The notes: generated by a model not told the origin, from the letters alone. A DNA stretch of 64,000 bases from Parasaccharibacter apium (GCF_002592045.1 NZ_MEJG01000001.1:62001-126000), one strand, 5' to 3'. Shown: positions 45,426-55,422, numbered from the stretch's first letter. Numbers and translations: made by a program.

Positions 45426-45848
45426 TCAGGGCAGGATTTCCGTCTCCGCAAAGAAGAAGCTAATCTCACGCTTAGCATTCTCAAGGCTATCAGAGCCATG
45501 AACGGAGTTCTCACCAATGCTTTGAGCATAAAGCTTACGCACAGTCCCTTCAGCCGCCTCAGCAGGGTTGGTCGCGCCCATCACCTCACGATGATGCGCC
45601 ACGGCGTTCTCGCCCTCTAGCACCTGCACAACAACCGGCGCGGAGCACATAAAAGACACAAGCTCCCCAAAGAAGGGGCGCTCCTTATGGACCTCATAAA
45701 AAGCCCCGGCTTGCTTCTCTGTCAGCTGAATACGCTTTTGGGCTACAATACGCAGGCCAGCTTCCTCAAAAACAGTATTCACCTTGCCTGTCAGGTTACG
45801 GCGTGTTGCATCCGGTTTGATGATGGATAATGTACGTTCCAGAGCCAT
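45426..45848 (-). CDS. ndk: Nucleoside diphosphate kinase
   Basis: Ndk equilibrates NTP and NDP pools through a phospho-His. The 140-aa sequence has [15 protein letters not shown], the nucleotide-binding region around [26 protein letters not shown], and [12 protein letters not shown] with the active His in NSVHGSD. It is complete, with GGAGGGAC upstream of the ATG, convergent with purN and monocistronic. Confidence 0.97.
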   Translation of the reverse strand: MALERTLSIIKPDATRRNLTGKVNTVFEEAGLRIVAQKRIQLTEKQAGAFYEVHKERPFFGELVSFMCSAPVVVQVLEGENAVAHHREVMGATNPAEAAEGTVRKLYAQSIGENSVHGSDSLENAKREISFFFAETEILP

Positions 45849-45950
45849 AAGTCCCTCCTTATAAAGAGCCCTCTATCTCCAACTTCCCCTAGAGGAAAAA
45901 AGCAGTTCCTGATAGGGTTAGAGCCATCTTTTTTCATCTTTCCCTGCTGA

Positions 45951-47873
45951 GTGTGTGCGTTGAGCCTGCTTTCCATCACCGACCTTACCTTACGCATCGC
46001 AGGCCGTACCCTGCTAGAGCAAGCCTCCCTCACTATTGAGCCGGGTAAACGCATCGGGCTCATCGGCCATAATGGAGCGGGGAAGTCCACGCTGCTGGCG
46101 GCCATCGCCGGGGACATCGCCCCAGATGGCGGCAGCATTACCCTCTCTGGCCGTGCCACGATGGGGCGGGTCAAGCAGGAAACACCTTCTGGCGAGCTGT
46201 CCTTATTAGAGACCGTTCTTAACAGCCATGAGGAACGCACCCGCCTCCTCACCGAGGCCGAAACCACAACTGACCCTACCCGCCTTGCTGATGTGCATGA
46301 GCGCTTACTCGCTATTGATGCCCATACTGCCCCAGCGCGTGCTAGTACAATCCTCGCCGGGTTAGGTTTTGACCAAGCGGCCCAACATCGCCCGGTCAAT
46401 GACTTCTCCGGTGGTTGGCGGATGCGCGTTGCCCTTGCCAGTGCCTTATTCCTCGCCCCTGACCTTCTGCTCCTTGATGAACCAACAAACCATCTGGATA
46501 TTGAAGCCACATTATGGCTGGAAAATTGGCTAAGCCGCTTCCCCGGTGCAGCGTTAATTGTCAGCCATGACCGTGCGTTACTAGATAACAGCGTGCAAGC
46601 CATTGCCCATTTAGAGCAAAAAAAGCTCTCCCTTACCCCCGGCGGCTATGAGCGTTTTGTCCAAATCCGCACCGAGCAGAAGCTCCAACAAAATCGCCAA
46701 GCGGAAAAACTGGCAGACCAACGTGCAAAGATGGAAGCCTTTGTGGCGCGCTTCCGTGCCAAAGCGACCAAAGCCAAACAAGCGCAATCTCGCTTAAAAG
46801 CCCTCGCCCGCTTGCCACAAATTGATTCAGTCGTGGAGGATACCCCTACCCATTTCACCTTCCCCGACCCCGGCCCGCTCCCACCCCCCATGCTCACATT
46901 AGAGGATGTCTCTGTCGGATATGGGGAGCGCACGATTCTTCACCATCTCTCTTTGCGGCTCGATAGTGAGGACCGCATCGCCCTACTGGGGCAAAATGGG
47001 CATGGCAAATCAACCTTCGCCAAATTACTCGCCGGTCAGCTCACCCCTATGGGAGGGATATTTCAGCCTTCATCACGCTTGCGGGTTGGTTATTTCGCCC
47101 AACATCAAACAGATGAGCTTATTGTGGATGAAACCCCCATCCAACATATGGCCCGCACATTAAAGGATGCCACACCCCCGCAAGTGCGTGCCCAACTAGC
47201 CCGTTTTGGGCTCGATGCTGAACGTGCCGAAACACCCGTCCGCAATCTCTCTGGTGGGGAGAAAGCCCGCCTCCTCCTCGCCCTTGCCACACGTCACGCC
47301 CCTCATCTACTCATATTAGATGAGCCAACCAACCATTTAGACCTCGATGCCCGCGATGCACTCATCCGCGCTCTCAGTGCTTTTGAAGGGGCCGTCATCC
47401 TCATCAGCCATGATAGTCATTTAGTCGAATCCGTAGCTGACCAGCTTTGGATCGCCGCAAACGGGACCATCACCCCTTTTGACGGGGATATGAATGATTA
47501 CCGCCTCTGGTTAGAGGCCCGCGCTAAACACGCTTTAGAGGCAACGCGACAAGCCTCCTCCCCCGCTGCACACGGCGCACAAGCTGCCACAACGCCTGAT
47601 AAAAACCAACAACGTGCCCAACGCAAAGAGCAAACCCGCCAGCTTGCCCCCCTCCGCCGTAAGATTCGGGAGCTGGAAACCCGCCTCTCCCGCTTGGAAA
47701 AAGCCAAAGAACAGCTTGAAGCGAAATTAGCAGACCCCGCCCTTTACCAAGCAAACCACGCTGGAGACATCGCCACATTAAATAGTGACCTCGCCCTTGT
47801 CCGCCAAAAACAAGAGGAGACCGAACTACAATGGCTAGAAGCCCAAGACGAATTAGAGCAAGCCACAAATTGA
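45951..47873 (+). CDS. ABC-F family ATPase
   Basis: This cytosolic protein with two ABC domains and no membrane segment belongs to the ABC-F translation-factor family. Walker A motifs are GHNGAGKST and GQNGHGKST; signatures are FSGGWRMRV and LSGGEKARL; each is followed by LLDEPTNHLD or ILDEPTNHLD. The inter-domain linker is rich in Lys and Gln. A C-terminal coiled coil (IRELETRLSRLEKAKEQLEAK) points to Uup/YheS-like members. The start is ambiguous: GTG 45951, or TTG 45960 with GAG 8 nt upstream. Confidence 0.9.
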   Translation: MCALSLLSITDLTLRIAGRTLLEQASLTIEPGKRIGLIGHNGAGKSTLLAAIAGDIAPDGGSITLSGRATMGRVKQETPSGELSLLETVLNSHEERTRLLTEAETTTDPTRLADVHERLLAIDAHTAPARASTILAGLGFDQAAQHRPVNDFSGGWRMRVALASALFLAPDLLLLDEPTNHLDIEATLWLENWLSRFPGAALIVSHDRALLDNSVQAIAHLEQKKLSLTPGGYERFVQIRTEQKLQQNRQAEKLADQRAKMEAFVARFRAKATKAKQAQSRLKALARLPQIDSVVEDTPTHFTFPDPGPLPPPMLTLEDVSVGYGERTILHHLSLRLDSEDRIALLGQNGHGKSTFAKLLAGQLTPMGGIFQPSSRLRVGYFAQHQTDELIVDETPIQHMARTLKDATPPQVRAQLARFGLDAERAETPVRNLSGGEKARLLLALATRHAPHLLILDEPTNHLDLDARDALIRALSAFEGAVILISHDSHLVESVADQLWIAANGTITPFDGDMNDYRLWLEARAKHALEATRQASSPAAHGAQAATTPDKNQQRAQRKEQTRQLAPLRRKIRELETRLSRLEKAKEQLEAKLADPALYQANHAGDIATLNSDLALVRQKQEETELQWLEAQDELEQATN

Positions 47874-47932
47874 CCCACCATTAAATAACCCACATTATAG
47901 CACACCAACTCACCGCCCGTTGCAGGACGCCT

Positions 47933-49156
47933 ATGCCCATGCCCTTCTTCTTCAACCGCCCGCCGACTCCCGCAGCCCAACAAACACCCACCACCGCGTT
48001 GGACCGCATTTATGGCATTATGCGTCTCACGCTTTGTCTTTCTCTCATTATGCTGGCTGTTTGGTTAATGGGAGAGGTCTTAGCGGTTCTCTTCGCAGCC
48101 GTATTAATGGCCATTGTTCTGCATGGGCTTGCACGTATCCTCCGCCGTCGCTTACCCTTCATCCCTTATACAATCGCAATTAGCATCGTGGCCTTTAGTA
48201 TCGTTGGGCTTTTTGCTGCTCTTGTTTGGAGCAGTGGCCCCTCTATGGGGGAGCAATTCATCAGCCTGAAGAATGCTCTTGTTGTGCAATCAAGCGATCT
48301 CCGCTCCCACCTCTCCCAAACCACGATTGGCCAGATGGTGCTCGACCATTTACCAGCCTCCTTCGGCGGGAACGACAAAACGGCCTCTCTCAGTAGTTTT
48401 GGCTTTGGGATTGCAGGCTCCGTGACCGGGTTGCTCGGCAGCGCGGTTGGCTTAATCGGTACGATTTTTGTTGTTTTAATCGCCGCCTTTTACTTTGCCG
48501 TCTCACCATCTCTTTACATCAACGGCTTCCTCCGTCTCATCCCCCCTTACCAACGCGAAGCCACACGCACGCTCCTCTATAGCGCAGGCAATACTTTATG
48601 GGCATGGACCGCAGGCCAAGCGTTGGACATGCTCGCCGTAGGGCTTTTCTCCGGTATTGGGCTATATCTCATCGGGATGCCCCTTGCCCTCGCTTTGGGC
48701 GTTGTCGCAGGGTTGTGCAACTTCATCCCCTATATCGGCGCGATTTTAGGGGCGGTGCCTGCCTTGCTCATCAGCCTCTCTCTTGGCACGCATGAAGTTT
48801 TATTCGTGGCCATCCTCTATAGCGTTATCCAATTTTGTGAAGGCAATATCCTCGCCCCGCTCATCCAACGGCGTGCAGTCCATATGCCCCCTGCACTAGC
48901 CATCCTCTCCCAAAGTGTTTTTGGCTCCATCCTTGGGGTGCCGGGGCTCGTGCTGGCTTCCCCCATCACCGCAGCCCTCCTCGCTGTTTTTGATAAAGCC
49001 ATGCCCCCGCTGGAAGATGCCACCAAAACCCAATTGGAGACAAACGAACTCACCCCCAAAGAGGCTGCCCAAAACGCTCAAGAAAAAGCAGCTGCTAACA
49101 AACAAGAGACCGAACAAAAGGAAAAAGATAAACCCACCCCGCCTCCCTCCACCTGA
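47933..49156 (+). CDS. AI-2E family transporter / PerM-like permease
   Basis: This 407-aa polytopic membrane protein has a first hydrophobic block LCLSLIMLAVWLMGEVLAVLFAAVLMAIVL, a periplasmic loop, and the characteristic GLCNFIPYIGAILGAVPALLISL and QFCEGNILAPLIQRRAVHMPPAL motifs. The C-terminal tail is charged (EKAAANKQETEQKEKDK). Members have been linked to AI-2 export or Na/H exchange, but most are uncharacterised. In many Alphaproteobacteria a perM gene lies next to hdaA/purM; here ndk and an ABC-F gene intervene. Confidence 0.85.
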   Translation: MPMPFFFNRPPTPAAQQTPTTALDRIYGIMRLTLCLSLIMLAVWLMGEVLAVLFAAVLMAIVLHGLARILRRRLPFIPYTIAISIVAFSIVGLFAALVWSSGPSMGEQFISLKNALVVQSSDLRSHLSQTTIGQMVLDHLPASFGGNDKTASLSSFGFGIAGSVTGLLGSAVGLIGTIFVVLIAAFYFAVSPSLYINGFLRLIPPYQREATRTLLYSAGNTLWAWTAGQALDMLAVGLFSGIGLYLIGMPLALALGVVAGLCNFIPYIGAILGAVPALLISLSLGTHEVLFVAILYSVIQFCEGNILAPLIQRRAVHMPPALAILSQSVFGSILGVPGLVLASPITAALLAVFDKAMPPLEDATKTQLETNELTPKEAAQNAQEKAAANKQETEQKEKDKPTPPPST

Positions 49157-49175
49157 GGAAAGCAAGGCCTCCTTT

Positions 49176-49592
49176 TTAAGGAAGGCCCGGCAAGTGGAGG
49201 GTCCCACGATCGAAGGAGCGCATCCTATATGCGCCCCCCGGTCGGGTTTGTATCCCCACAACATCATCCCCATGCTTAAAATGCCATGCGGAGAGAATGA
49301 CAAAGCGGCCCTCTGCACTGCTCATCTGATACACAGCGAGCGCGGGCACGTTCTTAGGGGGAACCTCACCTGAGACCCCCCAGCCTGTCTGATGCTGTTG
49401 CACCCAAAGATTCATCGCCTTCACTTCATCCTCAGTGAGGCTACGTTGCTGCTGAGCCTGCTCCACCGTGCCATGAACAACTGTTGGGAGGGACCACGGG
49501 CGCAAAATAGGCCACGCAAAATACCAAATCACCACAACAGGAATAATCACAACCGCCGCAAATATAAGAAGATATTCGTTATTCTGCTTCAT
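49176..49592 (-). CDS. Hypothetical single-pass membrane protein
   Basis: This is a 138-aa product of unknown family. One N-terminal membrane segment (YLLIFAAVVIIPVVVIWYFAW) is followed by a soluble domain with VEQAQQQRSLTEDEVKAMNLWVQQHQ and a small beta-rich end (RFVILSAWHFKHGDDVVG). Its start overlaps the end of the aminotransferase gene by 14 nt, so it is co-translated. It may be membrane-anchored with the domain outside. Confidence 0.6.
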   Translation of the reverse strand: MKQNNEYLLIFAAVVIIPVVVIWYFAWPILRPWSLPTVVHGTVEQAQQQRSLTEDEVKAMNLWVQQHQTGWGVSGEVPPKNVPALAVYQMSSAEGRFVILSAWHFKHGDDVVGIQTRPGGAYRMRSFDRGTLHLPGLP

Positions 49593-50727
49593 GCTGCTTT
49601 CTCGCCCATGTTTGACTCTCTTTTATCACATAATCTACGGCCTCATCGGTAAGGTCAGGATGGATTGGCAGGGCCAAGACGTACTCCCCTAACGATTCCG
49701 ACACAGGTAAAGGAACCCCATCATGGCACGCTTGATAGGCTGGCTGATGATGCAATGGTTTGGGATAATAAATAGCCGTTGCAATCTGCGCTTGTGTGAG
49801 ATGTTGCCTTAAAGACTCACGCAAAGATAGAGAGGGTAGCTTCACACAATAGACTGCCCATGCACTCTGGCTTTCTGCCACACGTGCAGGTGAGGTGATG
49901 AGAGAGGGCAAGCCTGCATCATAAGCGCGTGCCACAGCCTCACGCCGGTGCAGCTCCTCCTCAAACACGTCCAACTTGCTCAAGAGAACCGCCGCTTGCA
50001 GGCTATCTAACCGCGCATTAAGGCCAATGCGCTGCACCTCATAGCGTTGTTGCCCCTCCCCATGGCTGCGCAGGGAGCGGTAAAGAGCCGCCTTATCATC
50101 AGCATCAGTAAGGATAGCCCCGCCATCGCCATAACAACCTAGCGGCTTAGATGGGAAGAAAGACAGAGTCGTAGCCATGGCCTCATGCCCCAACTTCCGC
50201 CCCTTATAGGCCGCACCAAAGGATTGAGCGCAATCCGCAATGAGGGTTAGGCCCTCTTGTGTGGCAAAGCTCTTTAGCGCATCCCACGGGGCAGGTTGGC
50301 CAAATAAATCAACCCCGATAATCGCCTTTGGCACCACCTCTCCCGCTTGCTTTACCGCGGCAACACGCGCCTGCAAGGAGGCAAGAGAGAGTTGGAAGCT
50401 ATCCGCCTCCACATCCACAAAAACCGGCTTCGCGCCTAATAACAGAACAACCTCTGCCGTGGCCGTGTATGTAAAAGCAGGCAGGAACACCGCCATCCCC
50501 GGCCCAATTCCCTCCGCCATGAGGACGGTTAAAAGCGCATCTGTACCGGAGGAGACAGCCACAGCATGACGCGCCCCCCCATAAAGAGCCAAACGAGCCT
50601 CAAGCTCTGCAATCTCCGGCCCCATTACGAAGCGACAATGGGTTAAGACCCGCTCCATCCGCTCCCGTAACGCCGCACCAAGACGCCGCTGCTGGGCAGG
50701 AAGGTCCAAAAAGGGAACAGCCCCCAC
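49579..50727 (-). CDS. DegT/DnrJ/EryC1/StrS-family sugar aminotransferase
   Basis: This PLP enzyme (382 aa) transfers an amino group to a nucleotide-linked keto-sugar. The PLP Lys is in SFFPSKPLGCYGDGGAI, with SSGTDALL, FTYTATAEV, GVDLFGQPA, DCAQSFGA and GLNARLDSLQAAVL. The FGQPA and SKPLGCYGDGG wording resembles WbpE-type enzymes acting on UDP-sugars. No other nucleotide-sugar genes lie nearby, so the pathway is unknown. The start is GTG, 8 nt after the marR stop. Confidence 0.85.
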   Translation of the reverse strand: MGAVPFLDLPAQQRRLGAALRERMERVLTHCRFVMGPEIAELEARLALYGGARHAVAVSSGTDALLTVLMAEGIGPGMAVFLPAFTYTATAEVVLLLGAKPVFVDVEADSFQLSLASLQARVAAVKQAGEVVPKAIIGVDLFGQPAPWDALKSFATQEGLTLIADCAQSFGAAYKGRKLGHEAMATTLSFFPSKPLGCYGDGGAILTDADDKAALYRSLRSHGEGQQRYEVQRIGLNARLDSLQAAVLLSKLDVFEEELHRREAVARAYDAGLPSLITSPARVAESQSAWAVYCVKLPSLSLRESLRQHLTQAQIATAIYYPKPLHHQPAYQACHDGVPLPVSESLGEYVLALPIHPDLTDEAVDYVIKESQTWARKQHEAE

Positions 50728-50735
50728 CAGGATAC

Positions 50736-51137
50736 TTACCCAGCCCGACGCGCTTGGAAGGATGCTACAGCCGGACGAGCCGCTTTACGGAGGATAATCT
50801 CCTCCCCGCAGGCTTCCTCCATCACATCCCGCAACCCACGCAGATAGGCAGAGCCTTTCAACGTCCGTTGAACAAGAATGGAGCGGCGGTCCAACGGGTC
50901 CACCTTACGGCGTGCTAAATCAAGCTCGCTCAACCGGTCCAACGCACGGGTGATAGCGGGTTTAGAAACATTCAAAGACTGTGCTAAGCCCCGCACAGTA
51001 TGAGCCCCATCATCCAAATAACAGCTCAAAAACACAGATAATTGCCGCGCAGAAAGGTCCGGCCCATCACCGCGCACGGTGGACACAATCGTATCGCGCA
51101 AAAGCTGCAACATGCGGTTATCGCCATTTCGACTCAT
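50736..51137 (-). CDS. MarR-family transcriptional regulator
   Basis: The 133-aa product from ATG 51137 (AAGAGAG upstream) is a winged helix: LSARQLSVFLSCYLDD, the recognition region TVRGLAQSLNVSKPAITRALDRLSELDLA, and the wing RRKVDPLDRRSILVQRT. The protein ends with a short basic tail. The frame is open to 51227 without homology. It is first in a unit with the aminotransferase and the small membrane protein. A GTTATA-N5-TATAAC palindrome lies 215 bp upstream. Confidence 0.82.
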   Translation of the reverse strand: MSRNGDNRMLQLLRDTIVSTVRGDGPDLSARQLSVFLSCYLDDGAHTVRGLAQSLNVSKPAITRALDRLSELDLARRKVDPLDRRSILVQRTLKGSAYLRGLRDVMEEACGEEIILRKAARPAVASFQARRAG

Positions 51138-51351
51138 AAAAACTCTCTTTCGCCCTTTTACAACGCGACTTACCCTCTGCCAGTTAGCGCATATACGCCC
51201 TCCCCGCTGGCCGGTGGGATACATCATATTTGCGATTTCTACTTAGTCCTATTCTAATTTGTGACGCTTATGTATCGAAATAACAACCACGCCCAACGCA
51301 GGGCTGCTATTCCTAAAGACAAACCTCATTAAAAATGAATAAAAACAGCTA

Positions 51352-51368
51352 GTTATACACGCTATAAC
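51352..51368. promoter_or_regulatory. 17-bp palindrome, candidate operator
   Basis: GTTATA (51352-51357), CACGC, TATAAC (51363-51368). Size and symmetry suit a MarR-type operator, but it also lies only 14 bp past the pepB stop and is far from the marR start, so the link is conjectural. Confidence 0.25.
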
Positions 51369-51381
51369 GAATCATTACTTT

Positions 51382-52791
51382 TTAGAAACCTTCCGAAACC
51401 GCACGGAACAACGCCCTTAAAGCTAGCACCTCACCCCCCATAGGCCGGCCGGGGCGTGCGTTATCATTCCATCCATAAGTATCAATATGCGCCCATCTCT
51501 GCCCCTCTGGAACGAAGCGTTGGAGGAATAACGCCGCTGTAATCGCCCCGGCCATAGGCCGAGAGGAAAGATTGTTACAATCAGCAATGGGGCTGTCCAT
51601 CCATTCATCATAATCGGCCCATAATGGGAGCTGCCAAAGCGGGTCATGCGCATGACGCCCGGCGGCAAGAATATGTGCCGCTAATGCATCATCATTACTA
51701 AAAAGGGCGGGTAAATCTGGCCCCAAAGCCACACGCGCAGCCCCGGTAAGCGTTGCGGCATCTATGATGAGGTCCGGCTGGCTCTCTGCGGCCTCTGTCA
51801 AGAGGTCAGCTAGAACCAAACGCCCTTCTGCATCCGTATTGCCGACCTCTACCCGCAGCCCTTTCCGCGTGGTCAGCACATCCCCCGGCCGCATCGCATG
51901 GCCGGAGATACTGTTCTCCACACAACCAAGGCGAATCTCCAAAGCGACATCTAGCTCCGCCTCCATAATCGCGCAGGCCAGGGCGAGCATCAATGTCGCC
52001 CCACCCATATCCTTCTTCATCTTCGCCATGGAGGAGCCGGGCTTGAGGTCATAACCGCCTGTATCAAAACACACGCCTTTACCCACTAAAGAGAGGCGCG
52101 GGGCTGCTTTGCTCCGCCCGGGTTTTTGCCCGACCACCACAACAGCCTCCCGGTCCGAGCCCGCCCCCACAGCGGCAAGGCATGGGTACGCTTGTCTTAA
52201 TGCCTCCCCTTCTATCAGCTCAACACAGGCCCCACGTTCCTCCAGCATGTGACGGGCTGCCGCGGCTAATTCCGCAGGGCCCATCAGATTCGCCGGGCTA
52301 TTAATCAGGTCACGCCCCAGCCACGCCGCCCACGCAAGGAGACGCGCCTCGCGCCCATATTCTGCGGCGATGCATAATTTAGGCTGCGCTTTGGGGGTAT
52401 GTTGGGCAGCCCCCTTTAGATGATACTGATACGCCCCTAAGCAGAAGCCAAGAATGAGCTCCTCCAAAGCCGCCCTTGTGTCTTGCCCCTGAACCTGCAG
52501 ATGAAACTGCGGAACCCAACACCCCTCTGGCAATTTTGCTGACAAAGCCCCATAAGGCATAGGCCCTGCCGTAGGCTTGATGCAAAATACCGCTCCGGCA
52601 ATCCCCTCCTTACCCGGCAAAAGAGTAAAATCCCCCGCACGTCCTTCAAAGCCTTGCGCGCGCAAAAAAGGCTCATCACGCCCTAATAGAGCGGAAAGCG
52701 CAGCAGACTCCCCCGCTTCTACGATATGAAGCGGGTACGTCTCCTCCCCATCACAGGGGGCGCACAGGGGCAAAAAAGGGGCATTAGACAT
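51382..52791 (-). CDS. Leucyl aminopeptidase family protein (M17)
   Basis: This metallo-aminopeptidase is about 469 aa from ATG 52791. The C-terminal catalytic domain has SLVGKGVCFDTGGYDLKPGSSM (Lys and Asp metal/catalytic ligands), MKKDMGGA, and the family signature NTDAEGRLVLADLL. The N-terminal domain is divergent, as in PepB-like members. It hydrolyses N-terminal residues from peptides in the cytosol. It is divergent from the Suv3-type helicase gene, with about 75 bp between starts. Confidence 0.9.
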   Translation of the reverse strand: MSNAPFLPLCAPCDGEETYPLHIVEAGESAALSALLGRDEPFLRAQGFEGRAGDFTLLPGKEGIAGAVFCIKPTAGPMPYGALSAKLPEGCWVPQFHLQVQGQDTRAALEELILGFCLGAYQYHLKGAAQHTPKAQPKLCIAAEYGREARLLAWAAWLGRDLINSPANLMGPAELAAAARHMLEERGACVELIEGEALRQAYPCLAAVGAGSDREAVVVVGQKPGRSKAAPRLSLVGKGVCFDTGGYDLKPGSSMAKMKKDMGGATLMLALACAIMEAELDVALEIRLGCVENSISGHAMRPGDVLTTRKGLRVEVGNTDAEGRLVLADLLTEAAESQPDLIIDAATLTGAARVALGPDLPALFSNDDALAAHILAAGRHAHDPLWQLPLWADYDEWMDSPIADCNNLSSRPMAGAITAALFLQRFVPEGQRWAHIDTYGWNDNARPGRPMGGEVLALRALFRAVSEGF

Positions 52792-52866
52792 AAAAAACCA
52801 TTCCACCAAAAAACTCTTATAGAGAATGTCTTGCTTTTATCGCATTCACGCAAGATCATTCCACCC

Positions 52867-55422
52867 ATGACAGCACGTTCTTCCTCCTTTATGCCTGCGG
52901 CGGGCCAGCCCCCACGGCTTATTCATGCGATTTTAGGGCCGACCAATACCGGTAAGACCCATTACGCCCTCACCCGTATGATGGCGCATCAGAGTGGGAT
53001 TATCGGCTTCCCCCTCCGCCTGCTTGCGCGCGAAAATTACGAACGGCTCGTCAAACTAAAAGGCGAACGCCATGTCGCCCTCCTCACAGGGGAGGAAAAG
53101 ATTATCCCTCCCCATGCACGTTGGTTCTCCTGCACGGTGGAGGCAATGCCGCTGGACCGCAAAGTGGAGTTCATCGCTATTGATGAAATCCAGCTCGCTG
53201 CGGATCCTGATCGCGGGCATATTTTCACCGACCGCCTCCTCCATGCGCGTGGGACGGGGGAGACGCTCTTCCTCGGTGCGGAGACCATTCGCGGCTTGCT
53301 CAAGCAGCTTATCCCCTCCATTACGATTGAGACCCGCGCCCGTCTCTCCCACCTCACCAATATAGGGCCGGTGAATCTCACACGCTTACCTCCACGCTCT
53401 GCCATTGTAGCTTTCTCCGCCACGGAGGTTTACGCCATTGCCGAGGCCATCCGCCAAAAGCGCGGGGGCTGTGCGATTATTATGGGCCGCCTCAGCCCTA
53501 GAACACGCAATGCCCAAGTCGCCCTCTATCAAAATCGCGATGTTGATTATCTCGTAGCGACTGATGCCATCGGGATGGGGCTGAATATGGATGTGGACCA
53601 TGTTGCCCTTGCAGCCTTGCATAAGTTTGATGGCCTTGCCTCCCGTGCTCTAACCCCGCAAGAAGTGGCTCAAATCACCGGGCGAGCAGGCCGTGGAATG
53701 CGTGATGGCACCTTCGGCACCACAGGCTCTTGCCCCCCTATGAGCCAAGAGCTCATCAAGGCTGTGGAGGACCATAAGTTTGAACCATTACGCGCCCTTT
53801 ATTGGCGGCAAACGGCCCTAGATTATAGCTCTCCTGAAACGCTGTATCACAGCTTGATGCGTAAACCCCCACGCCCCGGCCTCATCACCGGGCGCACAGC
53901 TTCGGACCTTGATGTCCTCACCGGCTTGATGCAGATGGAGGATATTCGCGCTGCTGCACGCGGTACAAAGGCCACAACCCTCCTATGGGAAGTCTGCCAG
54001 ATACCAGACTTCCGCAAGCTTGGTGATGGTAGCCATACCCGCCTTTGTGGCCGTTTATTTCTCGACCTCTTAAAACATCACCGCATCCCCCCTGCGTGGA
54101 TGGAAGGCCAATTACGCGGGCTTGACCGGCTGGATGGCGATATGGATACGCTCATGCACAGGCTCTCTGGTGTGCGTGTCTGCGCTTACATCGCCGCTCG
54201 GACAGGCTGGATGCCCCAAAGCCGCCATTGGCAAGAACGCTGCCGCACAGTGGAGGACCGTCTCTCTGATACATTGCATGAGAGGCTGAAAGAACGTTTT
54301 GTCAATAAACGTGCCACGGCCCTGCTCCGCCGCTCGGACACCGGGCAACGTGTTGAGGCCCTCTATGCCATAACGCCCCAAAATCGCATCCTTGTGGAAG
54401 GCCATGAGATTGGTCGTATCACCGGTTTTGGTATGAATCTGGACGCCACGGCGGACCCTCAAGAGAGTGCATTGCTCCTCAAAGCAGGCAAACGTGCCCT
54501 CCACCACGCAATGCCCGCGCGGATACGCTACTTCCTCCAACAAGAGATGACCGCCCTGCACATCACGGAGGCTGGGCATATCCATTGGGAAGGCGCGCAT
54601 ATCGCCAGCCTGACCCGTGGCGAGGACCTCTTTAGCCCCCACAGCCAGCTTCTACCGGGGGAGTTTCGCGATACATATCAGAGCCGCCAAGTGCAGGAAC
54701 ATCTTCATACGCTCGTCAACGCACTGCTACGCAAAACACTTGCCCCCTTCTTTCAGATGGAAACGCACCTCCAAAAGACAGCCTCATTACGCGGTTTGGC
54801 GTATCGTTTACGTAAAGATGGCGGCACAACACCAACCTTGCCAGAGGACCGCGCAATCTCGCGCGAAGAAAAACGCTTCCTCCATCATCACGGTGTACAG
54901 ATTGGGGAGCAATTTATTTACTGCCCACGCCTGTTTAAACCAGCCTATCTCCCTATGATGAGCCTGCTTCATACCATCTGGCATGGGCGAGAATATCGCA
55001 CCCCTCATGCCGGGTCTATCTGCCTACCCAGCGCAGATTATCCCACCCCACCACCCGGATGGCAGAATGCCGGCCCTGTCCATATACGACTCGATAAATT
55101 AGACGCGCTCCTGCGTCTCCTTCGCCCTCATGGCAAGCCACCCCGCCATAACCAGCTCATTCCCCCCACGCTCGCCTCCTCCCTTGGGGTGAAAGCCGCC
55201 CTTCTCCCCGCCCTCCTAAAAGGACTTGGCATTGCCCACCATCCTCCACAAGCTTTAGAGGAAACACGCTATGGGCCTGCTGCGCCCCTCATTATTCTAG
55301 GACGCCCGCATAAACATAAAACAGCCCCAACGCGCACAAAAAAGGCCCGCAAGCCCCAACGCGCCGTGGCCGACTCCCCCTTTGCTGCCCTCCAAAACTG
55401 GGCTATGCGCCCCTCCTCATGA
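52867..55422 (+). CDS. Suv3-type ATP-dependent RNA/DNA helicase
   Basis: This Ski2-like/Suv3-type helicase is 851 aa. Walker A is ILGPTNTGKTHYAL; motif Ia is FPLRLLARE; motif II is AIDEIQL (DEIQ, the Suv3 variant); then come AFSATEVY, DAIGMGLNMD and QITGRAGRG. C-terminal helical regions and a basic tail (HKHKTAPTRTKKARKPQRA) follow. The family is the bacterial relative of the mitochondrial degradosome helicase. The open frame begins at 52726 but overlaps the divergent peptidase; homology begins at ATG 52867. It overlaps the S4 gene by ATGA. Confidence 0.9.
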   Translation: MTARSSSFMPAAGQPPRLIHAILGPTNTGKTHYALTRMMAHQSGIIGFPLRLLARENYERLVKLKGERHVALLTGEEKIIPPHARWFSCTVEAMPLDRKVEFIAIDEIQLAADPDRGHIFTDRLLHARGTGETLFLGAETIRGLLKQLIPSITIETRARLSHLTNIGPVNLTRLPPRSAIVAFSATEVYAIAEAIRQKRGGCAIIMGRLSPRTRNAQVALYQNRDVDYLVATDAIGMGLNMDVDHVALAALHKFDGLASRALTPQEVAQITGRAGRGMRDGTFGTTGSCPPMSQELIKAVEDHKFEPLRALYWRQTALDYSSPETLYHSLMRKPPRPGLITGRTASDLDVLTGLMQMEDIRAAARGTKATTLLWEVCQIPDFRKLGDGSHTRLCGRLFLDLLKHHRIPPAWMEGQLRGLDRLDGDMDTLMHRLSGVRVCAYIAARTGWMPQSRHWQERCRTVEDRLSDTLHERLKERFVNKRATALLRRSDTGQRVEALYAITPQNRILVEGHEIGRITGFGMNLDATADPQESALLLKAGKRALHHAMPARIRYFLQQEMTALHITEAGHIHWEGAHIASLTRGEDLFSPHSQLLPGEFRDTYQSRQVQEHLHTLVNALLRKTLAPFFQMETHLQKTASLRGLAYRLRKDGGTTPTLPEDRAISREEKRFLHHHGVQIGEQFIYCPRLFKPAYLPMMSLLHTIWHGREYRTPHAGSICLPSADYPTPPPGWQNAGPVHIRLDKLDALLRLLRPHGKPPRHNQLIPPTLASSLGVKAALLPALLKGLGIAHHPPQALEETRYGPAAPLIILGRPHKHKTAPTRTKKARKPQRAVADSPFAALQNWAMRPSS

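Noticed and set aside
45791-46603. 270-codon minus-strand frame across the ndk/ABC-F start regions
   Set aside because: Opposite the ABC-F gene; Arg/Ser-rich and without known motifs.
47105-47340. Possible programmed frameshift in the ABC-F gene
   Set aside because: The reading frame is uninterrupted, and both ABC domains are complete.
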